Source: Globodera rostochiensis
Taxonomy: Eukaryota > Nematoda > Chromadorea > Rhabditida > Heteroderidae
DNA length: 64,000 nucleotides
NCBI GenBank assembly: GCA_018350325.1
Contig: JAEVLN010000010.1
Span: forward strand, 434,001-498,000
Direction: 5' to 3'
Shown here: positions 47,991 through 61,500 of the stretch, piece by piece
Numbering within the stretch: position 1 is the first letter of the stretch
How the letters are laid out: each line of letters begins with the position of its first letter
Notes under the pieces: generated by a model
The model's input: the letters and a program-made list of their open reading frames with translations, nothing else
Databases searched by the model: none
Told to the model about the DNA's origin: nothing
Made by a program: the position numbers and the translations under genes

Positions 47991-48579
47991 CTTACGATTG
48001 CTAAAGGAACAGTTTTTATGTTTTGGGGTTTTTCTTTCTTTCTTTAAATGCTCCGATTCAGAGGAATTGAATACCATATTGCTTTCGAGTTCAATTTGGG
48101 GGGGGGGGGTGGCGGCGGACCGCGGCACTCTTTACGGCGGTTAGGCGCGATGGTATTTTGTCGTTTAAAAATAAATTTGTTGAGGCGAATGTTTGTTTTT
48201 TGAATATTGCAGCCTTTTCAAAATATTGTTCGATCACTCATCCCACATTTACTTCGAAAGTGGCGATTTTCGGAAATTTTAGAGAAAATAAACAAATTCA
48301 AGGAAGCGATCAAGAATATGATATCAGTTTTTGTCAAGCATTTATTTTGTCTATGATTTGTTTTTGTTTAATCCGTTGGTCAGATCTAATCACTGGAGCA
48401 CACGCATTCAATCGGGAGGACTTGTTGCTCAGCAAAAGCAAAACGTGTCTCATCGCCAAATGATTGACTCTTGTGAATTTTGTAGGGTGAAGGTGTTAAA
48501 AGGGTAGGCGACATTTCGCTGACTCGACATTTCAACCACTAAGCAAAATACGACATTTAATTTGATAATTGTGTCAGCA

Positions 48580-48861
48580 ATGAAATGCCCATTTTGTGCG
48601 ATCAAACGCCCTCCAACTCGACTGTCCCATCCCCCGGAGCCCGTGGAGGAAATGTCTTATTTTTGCTTAGTGGATGGTTGCGTGGAGGAATGTCATTATG
48701 TCGTGAAAAAAACGCAATTGAAGCATTTGACGACATTTAGAAATATTGTGCCTTTTATGCCTGCCACCACAGTAATCAAAAAGGAGTGTTGTGCTAGACA
48801 GACATTTCATAAAATCATAGACAAAATCAAAATTATACAATTTCACCATATTCTTGATTAG
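48580..48861 (+). CDS. Cys-rich hypothetical ORF, 93 residues, divergent from Fic copy 2
   Basis: ATG at 48580 reads MKCPFCAIKRPPTRLSH, then YFCLVDGCVEECHYVV and a lysine-rich tail to a stop at 48861. Paired CPFC, CLVDGC, EECH could bind zinc. The start is 590 bases from the Fic copy start on the opposite strand. A degenerate copy (21000-21235) sits in the same place beside Fic copy 1. Part of the ORF (CTTAGTGG region) is also inverted at 48515-48560, so repeat origin is possible. No family recognised. Confidence 0.3.
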   Translation: MKCPFCAIKRPPTRLSHPPEPVEEMSYFCLVDGCVEECHYVVKKTQLKHLTTFRNIVPFMPATTVIKKECCARQTFHKIIDKIKIIQFHHILD

Positions 48862-48907
48862 CACCCTTGTAACCCCCAAATTTGGTTGGGGGTCATTCAA
48901 CAGCACC

Positions 48908-49745
48908 AAGCCGCTCCAGTGATGCACAGCTCGAACTTGTGGTGCGAAAAGCGCAAGTGCTTGCCGACAAGCTCCTCCGTAGACATGGAAACAGATTTGC
49001 CCGCATCGTGAGCAGAACGCCAAAGCCACTGATCGCCACCATTCTCTTCGTCGTTGTGCTGGTTGTCGAGCTGTTCGGCTGAACTGGCGTTGATTTTTCC
49101 AAGAAAATTATGTGCATGTATTGTCCAATTGTCTCAATATTTGTTCCATTCAATCAAAACTGTACCAACCTGTCGACACACTTTTTCGCTGCCCCGCGGC
49201 GATGTCCGTTTGGCTGTCCAAAATCAGTGCTGTCCGATTGCGACGAATGAAGCGAAGAACATTGGCCACATGGATGGCGGTCAGCACATTGTCTCCGGTG
49301 ATCATCACAACCTGTTTTATTTAAAAATAATTTTAAAAAGACAGCTGAAAAATACATTTCAATTAAATCATTAAATATTTTAAAAAAATATCATTTAAAA
49401 ACGCAAAATATTGTTCAAAAAAGCACCCGATGCGATGCGTCTGCAATTTCGGCAACCATTTGACGACTGTCCGGCTTAAGCGGGCACGAGATGACGGCAA
49501 ATCCCGCAAAGTGCAGCTCGCGCTCCAGCTCCTCACGGCTAATCTCACGGATCTGATCAAAAAACAAATTTAAAATTTAAGACCAATTTAAATGGGATAA
49601 AATCGTTTAAAATTGCTTTTTTCTACTTGCTGATGTGACAATTGGCCAATCTCGCGAATGCCCAACGCGACAATTCTGGCGCCTGCCTGTGCCAACTGTT
49701 GGTAGTGCAAATCGTAGTCAGCTGGTGGATTGGAGAACTGCAATT
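48908..49745 (-). pseudogene. Tandem duplicate of P5A-ATPase exons 19-22
   Basis: Nearly identical to 55679-56480 including introns: exon 22 ([20 protein letters not shown]), exon 21 (TGDN loop), exon 20 ([15 protein letters not shown]) and exon 19 ([20 protein letters not shown]). A further scrap of exon 18 lies at about 49855-49890. Same orientation as the parent and only 3 kb from its 3' end. The exon-22 copy has a 3-base insertion (EEN for ED) but stays in frame. No flanking exons, so a fragment. Confidence 0.9.
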
Positions 49746-49924
49746 TATAGTAAGGAATTATTCGTCATAATATAAAATAAATAAATTAGAATTTCTTATA
49801 GCAAATACTAATTATTTGTCAAAATGCAAAATAAATTCCGGTCGAATTTCTCAAACCACCCACCATCTGCTTTAGCACTTCAGGACAAATTTAAATGGGA
49901 TAAAATCGTTTAAAAGTAGATTAG

Positions 49925-50000
49925 GAAAGAAATATCGACCGGGAGGTCGGGTTTTTTAGAGTACCGGGCCCAAACCCGAGACGGCCCCGAGTCAATCCCT
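49925..50000. repeat. MITE-like repeat, GGGCCCAAACCCGAGACG
   Basis: AAATATCGACCGGG and GGGCCCAAACCCGAGACG are found again, more completely, at 52170-52255, with flanks TGGGAAAAATATACC in common. Ends were not resolved. Confidence 0.65.
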
Positions 50001-50089
50001 AATGGGGAAAATATACCAATAAATATTGGCATAACCAAAAATACAATAATTTGAATGTTTAAGGAGAGCCTACCGGTAATAGGTTGCCG

Positions 50090-50521
50090 TCCCCCTGTTC
50101 GCCCCTGTTTTCATTTTGGCGTCGAGCCATCGCACAAATTTGTCCATTTCGGTTGGCACTTCGTCCCAGTCCATGGGATCGAAGTCGTCGCCCACGCTGA
50201 CGTCATGGGTCGGGAGGATCCCCGCGCCGACGTGCCTTCCTAGGATGGACTTGTGCAGCTACAAAATAGTCTGAAGAGTTGAAATTCTTAGATTTTCAAC
50301 AGGAGGATGAACCTCCAATGAAATTTCGGCCGATTGGTGTTCCTTTAAAGTCGGCACCAAGTCGCGATCTTTGGCAAATGGCGACAAGCGCCGATCGGTG
50401 CGCAGAACTGCAGTATGGCGCTCGCGCCCTTCCCTCCTCCCTCGTTCTTCACTGCCAGCAGTACATCATCCTCTGCCGTTGTTTCGTCATCAGCTTCGGT
50501 GACAGGCACGGAAAAATACAT
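50090..50521 (-). pseudogene. Fic-family copy 4 (truncated, frameshifted)
   Basis: Exon 1 50313-50521 is 209 bases, one short of 210 (a base lost in the AATACTG/GTACTG stretch near 50460). Exon 2 starts at 50270 and is cut at about 50090 before its 3' splice donor. The catalytic exon is absent. It shares the one-base loss with copy 3, so one arose from the other. Confidence 0.8.
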
Positions 50522-50870
50522 TTATTTAACTCTAAAAACTAACTTTTTTTTGCTCCGATTCCAGTAGAATTGAAACCACCATTTTCATTTATTTCAATTT
50601 TGTGGGGCTGGGATGCGGACCGCAGCACTACTTTGATAGGACATGGGATCGCACCCGCTTTTTTGTCGTTTGAAAATAATTTATTGTATCGAAGGATTTT
50701 TTAGAAATTGTAGCCTTTGCTGGTCGAGAATATGGTATCATTTGTCAAATCATTGTTTTGATTATCGGAGCGCGTGGAGGAAATGTCATATTTTGTTTTA
50801 GTGATTTCGATATTTTATTTAATATTTGCACCTGTCCATTATATATTCTTATTAAATTATTGTTACTTAC

Positions 50871-51327
50871 GAATCGGTGGCTGGCACGCGCAGCCAATTC
50901 TCCCGCCGGCATCGCTCCTATTTTCATTTCGAGCCACCGCACAAACTTGTCCATTTCGGCCGGCACTTCGTCCCAGTCCATTGGTTCGAAGTCTTCGCCC
51001 ACGCTGACGTCATGGGTCCGGAGTATCCCCGCGCCGACGTGCCTTCCTAGGATGGACTTGTGCAGCTGCAAAATAGTCTTAAGAGTTGAAATTCTTAGAT
51101 TTTCAACTGGAGGATGAACCTCCAATGAATTTCGGCCGATTGGTGTTCCTTTAAAGTCGGCACCAAGTCGCGATCTTCGGCAAATGGCGACAAGCGCCGA
51201 TCGGTGCGCAGAACTGCAGTATGGCGCTCGCGCCCTTCCCTCCTCCCTCGTTCTTCACTGCCAGCAGTACATCATCCTCTGCCGTTGTTTCGTCATCAGC
51301 TTCGGTGACAGGCACGGAAAAATACAT
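50871..51327 (-). pseudogene. Fic-family copy 3 (frameshifted, catalytic exon missing)
   Basis: Exon 1 51120-51327 is 208 bases: the same loss as copy 4 plus a second in the AAATTC/AAATTTC run. Exon 2 50871-51077 keeps HKSILGRHVGAGILRTHDVS and a GTAAGT donor, with a 6-base in-frame deletion. Intron 2 is cut at about 50800 by sequence shared with 21060-21110. No HPFxDGNGR exon follows. The 5' flanks of copies 3 and 4 are nearly identical, a recent tandem duplication of about 0.7 kb. Confidence 0.8.
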
Positions 51328-51449
51328 TTATTTAACTCTAAAAACTAACTTTTTTTTGCTCCGATTCCAGTAGAATTGAAACCACCATTTTCATTTATTT
51401 CAATTTTGTGGGGCTGGGATGCGGACCGCAGCACTACTTTGATAGGACA

Positions 51450-52590
51450 TGGGGTTGCACAAAATCTCGATGACATTCTCAATCGTACCATCGATCTTTT
51501 GATTTTCAAAACCTTGTAATTTGGTAGATTTTTTTCTGAGAATTTTGGAAAAAAGAATTATATTTTATCAAAAATCTCGACTGTTCCGGCTCGAGATTTT
51601 TCGAGATCCGAGATTTTTTTCGAGAATCTCGTCTCGAGCTCGAAGCTCAAGTCCGGGCTCTACTAGTAACTTGGTACTTTTTCAAAATTTGCATAGACAA
51701 AATGCGAAAAATTTCAAATAGTCAGCAAAAAAATCTTAAAATCCAATGCCACCAAAAAAGTCTAAATAATCACATGAAAAATGTGTTTCTATTGGGTTTC
51801 CGGGGCATTTTTTTCCGAATTTTAACTCCATTTCGACCGATTCGAACCCCGTGCCCTTATGTCAAATTGCTTAAATGCACAAAATTGGTATTCAATGTAC
51901 ACAGAAATTTTTTTGATGAATTTCTTAACAAAAATGGTTACTTCAAAAAAATTCCCGACGGCACCGAAAATAGCAAATCCCCCCAAAAATGATTAATGAA
52001 GCATTTAAAATAAGCTGTTACCGGCGAGTCGACCGTTGGTGTCGTCTCCATCGGGTAGAAGGATGTGCCAGTGTATGAGTAGGTTGTTCCCGACTCTTGC
52101 ACCTGTGGGGTGGCTAAAAAAGAAGAAACATTTATTAAAAAATTTATGATTTGAATTAAGAGTAATTTGGAAAGAAATCTCGACCGGGTCGGGAATTCTC
52201 GGGTTTTAGAGTCCCGGGCCCAAACCCGAGACGGGAATTCCCGGAGTCACTCCCAAATGGGAAAAATATACCCTAAATATTGGCATTAAATGTTTGAATG
52301 TTTAAAAAAGCCTATACCGGTAACTTTAGGTTGGCGCACTGTCCTTTTTTGAAAAATACCAAATTTTTAACGTTCCGGGGGTTTTCGAGGTGCTGATCAA
52401 GATTCTGACATTTATTTTACCGATTCCGAACTCCGAATAATTTTTCGAAAAAAAGTTTGTTACAAAAAAATTATGGAGAGAAGTTTCACCTTCAAAAATA
52501 CACATTTAAATATTAAAATATGCATAAAGTGATTATGAAAAATTCAAATACAGCCAATGTTTAAAAAACAATTAAAAATCGGTCACATCA
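51450..52590. other. Intergenic between Fic copies and the P5A gene 3' end
   Basis: Contains a CTCGAGATTTTTCGAGATCC-rich MITE remnant at 51470-51665 ending CCGGGCTCTACTAG (same family as 56582-56723), the GGGCCCAAACCCGAGACG repeat at 52170-52255 and AT-rich filler. No gene. Confidence 0.6.
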
Positions 52591-52598
52591 GAAACACA

Positions 52599-55500
52599 CT
52601 AGAACAATGTTTTGCGGAGACGCTGATCACCAAACAGAAAGTTCAGCACCCGATCCAACAGCAAACAGCAGAGCAAATCGCCCAAAATACAGCAGATCAA
52701 TGTGTTGCGCAACTCGGCCGGGATGTGCACAAGTTCTTAAATTAATTTGGTTTTTCGCTTAAATAGATTAATTTACAGGGATGGTACTTTTAGGTAAATA
52801 CCTATTTTTTCTGCGAGCTTGGAACGCTGAGTTAAGCACGAAAAACACATTTTTAGCTAAGTCTAAGACTCCTAGAATGGACTTTATAATAACTATTTTT
52901 ACCTATTTCGGCTTTTTTCTACCTATTACCTAGGTACCTATTTTTCTACCTATTTCGACCTTTTTGTTACCTATTTTCAGGTTTTTGAATTTTTTTAATA
53001 TAATTCTGCTGAAAATGCCAAAAAAAAAGCCAAAATACGCACCAAAAATACCGAAAAATGGCAATTCCGGTAGTTTTAAGCGCCAGGTCAACTCATCACT
53101 CTGGCCATTTCGGCTCCAGCGCCATTTGAACGCGGCCTTTTCAGCGCCGCATTTGTTTCCTTATTTTTTATGCGAGTTTTATGGATTTTTCTCGAAAATG
53201 ACTATTTTAAAAACAGTCAGAAATCGATAAAAAATGCCAAAATATGCTCGAAACCCCAAAATATGCTTTTATTTATAATCGTTTTTTTGTTTGGTGTTTA
53301 AAAATGTTCAGTAAAAATTTTTTACTTACCTATTTTTGTACCTATTTCACGATTTTTGTACCTATTTAGTACCTATTTTGACATTTTTTCTCACCTATTA
53401 GGTACTTATTTTCAAAGTATCATCCCTGTTAATTTATGTCAAAAATGAAATTGTTTTACAAAAAATAATTCTTTTCACCAAATTTGTCGTTGAGATCCGG
53501 GAAGGTGTTGGACGCAAAAACGACCATTGCGCCAAAGGAGCAAATAATGGAGTAGAAGAGGGCTTTATTTTCTAAAAACAAAAATTTAGTCATTGATTAA
53601 CCAGATCAGATTTGGAGCTTGATCACTTAAATATCGATTGATCAGACGATTTTTAAAAGCAAACTAATCAATAAGATCATTTGAACTGATCAAAAAAATT
53701 TACACAAACTGACCAACTAAGCTCTCCATGAATGGTCTGCCACGGTAGTTGACGGCAAAGGAGGCAATTTGCAGCGAGGCGGACATCAAATATACAGCAG
53801 TGTTCAACAAGTTCGGCTTGAACTGCTTCTCCAGTTCGATTTTTTCTGGTCTAATAAAAAAAAAAATTCGATTAATTAAAAAAAAGTATTAATTACCTCT
53901 CCTCTAAAGCATGTGCAAGCCTAACAATGTAAATCAAACATGCAAAATGGATGGCAAATTCTGTAAAAACCAGAGAATTTTCTAATAATACAACTTTTAA
54001 TATATAATTTTTAAGAAATATTTAAATTCAAGTAATTTACGTGTTGTAATTGTCGACAAAGTGTACACGTTAAAAATGTTGGTCATTGGACATTGTTTAG
54101 CAAGGGTTTTCAGTGGCTAAAAAAGTCAAAATTTAGAAAAAAATCATAGGCTTATCTCAATCCATTTCTTGCCTTGGATCTTGAGATGAACAGAAAACAG
54201 GCGGCGAGAAAAATTCCTTGAATTGTTGCCTTAAATTTTAAAACAAAAAATTAAAATGGTTTTAAATATTTTTATTTTTCCACCTGCGTATCAGAAAATT
54301 TAACACCGTCCAGGTACAACACGGACTGGCTGTACGCCAACACCAACGCGTTCAGTGCCAATATTTTGAACATTTGCAGAGTGGTCACCAGCGTGCAGCG
54401 CCCTTGTTTGATGATATTGCAAACTGAAAGAAAATATTTTAAAAATATTTATATAATTTGGATTTATTAATTACAAAATTTGAATAAAAGGTTGGGCAAA
54501 TGACCGCACGAAAATTCAGGAAATCAATGCCAAAAATCGACTTGTTTCGGGAATATCTTCGTTCACCGAAATTATCGGGGAATTCCGTGCCCATAAAACC
54601 GCTAATAATCATCAAAATTTCACTTGATTGGATGGAAGTCGATTTGGAAGTAAACGGAGCGGCATAAGACGCATCGCCAAGCCGAACCTTCGCCTGATCC
54701 TCCTGCTGTTCCAACTCGCGTATCATTTTATTGAGACGACCCTGTTTAAAATTTCCAACATTTGAACTTTCATGGATTGAAAACGTAATTGTTTCGCGAA
54801 TTTGAAAAATAATTGTAAAAAAAGTGCGGGGGAATAGTGAAGTTGGTCCTAATTCTAAACTCAAAAAATAATAAATAAAACTATTATTAATAATAAAATA
54901 TCTTTTGATCAGTTGCTATTAATTAATGTGTGCCGTGCTCCACTCACCTGCATTTGCTGTTGTTTGGCACCCGCACGTAACGTTGGGAACTGACGCCCAC
55001 CGGCGTTGTCGCCTCGGGGCATCAAAAGTTGTTGGCGTTCACACTCCGCTGCCTCATTTTTGGCCTGCTGTTGTGCCAAAACTCCACCACTGTCATTGTT
55101 TTTGCTGTTTGTTGTGCCGCCACTGTTCTCGGCCTCTTCCCGCTTCAACGGATGTGCCAACAGCGCAACGCCCACGTCCGCATGCTTCAACGCCCCGACA
55201 TCGTTGGTTCTGTGGATTTAACAGAAATTTTAATTAATAAAAAAAAAGAATCTGATGAATACTAAATGTATAAACTTCTTATAAATAAAATAATCTTTAT
55301 TAACAATTTTATAAGTATTTAAAAAAATATAAATTTACAACTTGAAATGTCGTTTTCTAAAAATTACCACTTTAACCATAAAATGGAAAATTAGTTTAAA
55401 ATTTTGGTCCAATATGCCTCAAAGAATTGCTGAACTGAAACGTCATAAAACAGTAAACAAACTCACCCATCGCCGCACATCAACGTCGTCAAGCCCATGT

Positions 55501-58500
55501 TTTTCAGCGCGTTGATGGTCCGCTCCTTTTGTTTTGGCGACATGCGTGCGTAGACGCGCACATTTTGCAGCACAAGGCGGAGAGATCGACTACAAAAGAA
55601 ATAAAATGATTCACATATTAAATAAAAACAAAATTTTTTTTTTCAACCCCTTTAGCGATTCCATTATATGTTCAAATGCCGCTCCAGTGATGCACAGCTC
55701 GAACTTGTGGTGCGAAAAGCGCAAATGCTTGCCGATAAGCTCCTCCGTAGACATGGAAACAGATTTGCCCGCATCGTGAGCAGAACGCCAAAGCCACTGA
55801 TCGCCACCATCCTCGTCGTTGTACTGGTTGTCGAGCTGTTCAGCTGAACTGGCATTATTTCTCCAAGACAAATTATGTGCATTGTCTAATTTTGTCTCAA
55901 TATTTGTTCCATTCAATCAAAACTGTACCAACCTGTCGACACACTTTTCCGCTGCCCCGCGGCGATATCCGTTTGGCTGTCCAAAATCAGTGCTGTCCGA
56001 CTGCGACGAATGAAGCGAAGAACATTGGCCACATGGATGGCGGTCAGCACATTGTCTCCGGTGACCATCACAACCTGTTTTATTTAAAAATAATTTTAAA
56101 AAGACAGCTGAAAAATACATTTCAATTAAATCATTAAATATTTTAAAAAAATATCATTTAAAAACGCAAAATATTGTTCAAAAAAGCACCCGATGCGATG
56201 CGTCTGCAATTTCGGCAACCATTTGACGACTGTCCGGCTTAAGCGGGCACGAGATGACGGCAAATCCCGCAAAGTGCAGCTCGCGCTCCAGCTCCTCACG
56301 GCTAATCTCACGGATCTGATCATTATAAAAATATTAAAATCATTTAAAATTGTTTTTTTCTACTTGCTGATGCGACAGTTGGCCAATCTCGCGAATGCCC
56401 AACGCGACAATTCTGGCGCCTGCCTGTGCCAACTGTTGGTAGTGCAAGTCGTAATCAGCTGGTGGATTGGAGAACTGCAATGTTTTGTCTAATTATACAA
56501 TCAAATTTCTCAAGTGATGTAGTCACTGGATAAGCGGCATCCATGTTACCGTAGAACTACCGATCACGGTACTATCCACTAGAGCCTGGACTTGAGGACC
56601 GATCGAGAATCCCATAAGATCTCGAAAAAAATTTAAACGATCGAGATTTCGACCGAGTAACTCGAAAAAATCTCGTCGAGATTACAAGATTTCGATCGAA
56701 AATCTCGATCGGTCCGTGCTCTACTACCCACTACCGCACACTCGTTACCGTACCCATCACCCACCATCTGCTTAAGCACTTCAGGCGCTCCTTTGACGCT
56801 GACAATGTGCAATGTGTCGCTGGACCCGGTGACTGGCTGATAGCCCGCGATCACAGTCATCCGTTTCATTTGGCTGGTGAAGTGGAAACGACGGAAAATT
56901 TTCAACGGCACCAACTTTGGCGACCTCCGGTTCGGCACCACTGCGTCTTCTGTAGGATTTTAATGGGTTTAGCGATTTAAATTAAATTTCAGAAAAATCC
57001 CTGCGGCGATCCCCGAAGCAGTTTCCCCGAATAGACAAATTGGTTCATTTGGAGCCCCTGCGGGTAAAACTTGCGTTTTGTCACATTCCAGTCCAGCCAC
57101 TTGAGAATGGCCTTCTCCAACGGGTCGCCGACCAATTCGTCCTCAAAGCGCACCAACGAGTGACAGGACGCCAACGCGTTGATCGTGATCGGCAAACATT
57201 CAGCGACATTTTGAACAATGGATACGGTATCACTCTGGCCCAATGCCGCATGCGACATTGTGTCAGTGTCGTTGCTCATGTCAGCGTCGGCACTGTAATC
57301 AAAGCAGGCATTTGGTGGAAACCCCCAATTTTATTTTTCACCCGTTGCTGATCAAAATGTCCGAAAGTCCGGCCACTCCCTCCATCACAAGCTCATCCTT
57401 GGTCAACGTGCCCGTCTTGTCAAAGCAGCACACGTCCACCTTGCCGGCAAAAGGAATTCGGAAAGGCTCCGTGCAGAAAATGCCAAAGCGCTGGAGGGCA
57501 ACCAACGAATTGTTCACCTTAGGCAAAACAAAAAAAATTTAATTTTTAATTATAATAAAAATAAAAATTCGAATTGAATTGATTAAACGAATTTTTTGTG
57601 TAATGTATTTTACAGCCAACGAAAGTTCAATGGGCAGCTCGGGCGGAATGACACTGGTCAAAATTAACACACACTCCAAGAACAGTTTGTACCGTGAACG
57701 CTCTTCGTCTTCAGTGCCTTGAAAATTCATTTTTGAGTATAAAATTTATTTATCTAAAAAAATATAATCCAATATTGACCAATGGAAAACAATACGGAGT
57801 CCCTATGGCCCCACCTTTGACCCACAAATATGCCGCTGCTGCAACCGCAAAAATGAGCAAAAAAAGAATGAAGAAGAACGTCTCCAAATTGTTGGCACTG
57901 ACACGCTTCACACCGTACTGTAAACAAACAAAAAAAGAATATGTAGAGCACAACAACATAACTTGTTTCTCTGTTTTGTAAAAAGTGAACAGAAAAAAAT
58001 CAAGATCGATCTCTAGCGGTTCACCCACCATTATTGTCCTCAACAGACTGCCTTGTTGAGTGTTGAAGCCGGTCCTGATCACGTAGCAGACCACCCCATT
58101 GTCGGGGCCCTTCATTCCGGGTTCATTTTTTGCTGAAAAAAAATTTAAAAAGTTAAGGTCCAATTTTTTGTTTTGTTTTTTTGAACAAAAATGGCAACCC
58201 CTCAATCGCCTCACCGGGCGGCGTGTGCTGCAACATTTTGGTGCCGGCAAACAGCACGTGCAGGCGACTGTCAGCATTTGGGTCAAAAACGCGTTGGCGT
58301 TCCGTCGCCGTCACATCCTCAAGCGGTTCCTTCATCTGCGGAATGGACTCGCCGGTGAGCATCGCCTCGTCGCAGATGGCATGGCCACGAAGGACTGTGT
58401 GTATTTAAAAAATGGAAACAATGGCATTTAGCAAAAAACAAAGTTTTTTTAATATAAAATAAGCGTTGTTTAAACGACTTTGGTCTTTTTTATGAAGCAT

Positions 58501-61500
58501 TTTTGGCTTTTTTCATACAAAAAAAAACAATTTATTTAAGGGATAATTAATTAATTAATTAAATTATAAATAATCATTACGCAGAAGATCGCATGGAATT
58601 GCGCGCTCGTCTTCGCTTCCTTTCACCGAACAAATGGACACAATGTCACCGCAAACCAATTGATCTTAAAACATAAAACATTTTAAAATTATAATTTCTA
58701 TATTTAAATTGAATCATTACAATTTTTTTGTTTTTTTTACCTGATGGGATTTTATTCCATCGTTTGGTGCGGTACACATTGATCAGGTACGACTTGGAAC
58801 CCATGTTTCTGGAAACAATTTTTTTTTTCTTGCAATATTATGGACCTGTCTTCGACAGTCCCCACTAAAATATTTTGGAGGGATTAATTGTGTTTATTTG
58901 GGGGGTTTAAGCAGTAATTTTTCCGGAAAACATTGGCCCAAACCACTTTTCATATACCATAAACATTCTTAATCTGGGCAAGCCCATTTCCCTCCCTTCT
59001 TTAATCCCACAAGATTATTTGGCGAATGGCACCGATTTCTTTTGGGAGATTTGGACAGTGATTTGGCCCGCGCAATGGCCCCCCCTCCCCCCGTCGGCCC
59101 TCGCTGTTGTTCTCCTCGCCCATCGGTCATCGACACCACCCGTGGCCGTGCCCATCATCGTGCCATACTAATCCCAACCATCGTCCATCAACTCCTCAAC
59201 CATCGCCCATCAACTCCCCGACCATCGCCCATCAACTCCGCCCTGGCCCAACTCCGCCCCTGGCCCCCTGCCCACCAGCGCTTGGACCGGGCCCGTATAA
59301 AAGAAAGGAAGGATGCCACCAAACCGTTCTTCGACCAATTCACACTTCAACCATTCAACACTTTTTTCGCGATCATTCTCAACATTCAAAAAATAAAAAC
59401 AAAAACCACACCATTCGACAGTATACCTTCGCCTTTGCTTCCCTCCCGATTACCAGTCAACCCCGCTTTGAAACCTCGTCCCATTTTTTGGGGGTCCACC
59501 TTAGCCCATTCGTCGGCATTTGCCCCGGTTTCCCCTCTGTCGGAGGCAAACCCTTTGGTCTCCACAGTTTCCCTACTTTTTGGTACTCCATCACCTTTCC
59601 AACCATTTCCCCTTTGTCGGAGTTCTCTGTGTGTCCCACAGGACCAGGGCCGTATCAAGTCTCTCGGACTTTGAGGGGAGGAGCCGGTTCTGGCTTTTTT
59701 TTGAGGTTATTTTACAAAAAAAACTCGCCAGTTTTGAACATTTGGGACATTCTTTACAAAATTGACTTATTTTATAAAACAGGCTCCGCCAAAATTTTCA
59801 ACAAAAATTTAATTGCGGCCAGAAAATTTTCTGGTTTTTAACCAGCGCTCATCCCTGGTCACGGCCCTGATTCTGATCAAAAAAACGCAAATATTTTCAA
59901 CCTGATATCGGACATGTTCCTGAGCTGTTGTTTTACGATGGTTGCCTAAAAAAAAATTCTTCTTTTTTTTTAAAATTTTTTTCAAAATCTTTGTTTTTAA
60001 CCTGATGTAAAATGTGGCAAAAAAATTTTTAGTTTTTTCATTTAATTTTTCTGTCACTGTCCGTCCGCCGTCCCCCAACCTCAAATGTGACCAGCATGAA
60101 CAGGGTGAGCAGCGAATAGTACCACATGTCCTCTAAAAATAAAGTATCCGTTAAAATATGAAGTTTTAATATTCAATTGTTTTTTAAAAATTTAAATATG
60201 ATTAAATGATTTAGAATTTGATGATTTAAAAAAAACGCTTAACAAAATCGTCAACATAAAGACAAAAAGCGCACCCAAACACCAAAGGCCAACGCAGAAG
60301 ATTTGGAAGACAAAGAACGGCGCCGTGGCACGTTCGATGAACAGCTCCATAAACTTGGGCACCTCCATTTCAACTCTGAACAAACAAAATGAAAAATGAA
60401 AAATCAATTTTTTGGTCGGAATTGACCAAAGGGATCGCGATTTTAAGCAAAAATTGGGAACTTGAAATTGGGCCTCGGTAACAGAGTAAAGCGTTCAAGA
60501 AAAAAAAGCAAAAAATCTAACCCTTTTAGAGACTGCCCTTTTAAAATTTGTAATTTTTGGACAAAATTTTCTTAACAATTACGGTTAAATTTAAAAATTT
60601 CTCGGCCGACCATCCCCCCCCCCTACGCCCTGCAATAAAAACGGAAAAATACAACACTAAAAACAAAAATTTTCGGAAAAATTGCTTAAGAAAAATGCAC
60701 CCCCAAAAATCGACTTTTTTCGGTAACCCCCCCCCCCCCCCCCACAAAGCAAAATCCTAATACGTCCCCCCCCCCCAATTTTTACCGATTGTTGCCGTAC
60801 TCCATCTGCAGCTCGGAAACAGCCGCCTCACTTTCGTGCCCTTTGGCTTCCTGAAAATGTAGAAGAGGCAGCGCGGTGTCGAACAGCACAGCACGAAACT
60901 GAATGAAAGCGAAGAGCATTAAAAAATAAATAAATAACGGAGAAAACATTAATCTTTTTTTTTTCTTCTGATAATAATCACAAAACAAAAACCACCTGCT
61001 TGTCCATGTCGTCATATGCGTAAGCGCATTTTTGAAAGGTGAAGAAAATGCGTGTCGCCCCGTTCTGCTGAGGCTGTGTAAATTAAACAAATTAAAAAGC
61101 GCTGATTGTGTTGAGTCCGTCAGCAAAATTTGAAAAAACAAAAAAAATGTTTTGGCACACATTTTGGGCCCGGCATTATGGCAAAAATGCGAAAAGACTC
61201 AAATAGAACTCAGATTTTCAAGAGCAAAAAAACAAAACCATTTTAGCAAGCAGGACCGTAGCCAGAAAAAAATTTCGGGGAGGGAGGCAAATCAAAAAAA
61301 GAGTCGATTTTCTTAGGGGGTGCATTTTCCCGTTTTTAGTGATTTTTGTTAAGCAATTTTTTTGTCAAAAAACCGACCTTGACCCGTTGAAGAGGTACCA
61401 ACTCCGTCCAGCCGTTGTTCGGCCTCGGCTTCACCTTGAATTTTGTAAATTTGAGCAAACCAACCAAATATTAATTGCCCAAAAATTATTTGCATGACCT

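Noticed and set aside
59042..59841. Proline-rich plus-strand ORFs of 210 and 244 residues
   Set aside because: They overlap each other in different frames and lie within the solo LTR and adjoining MITE, inside an ATPase intron; composition explains the open frames.
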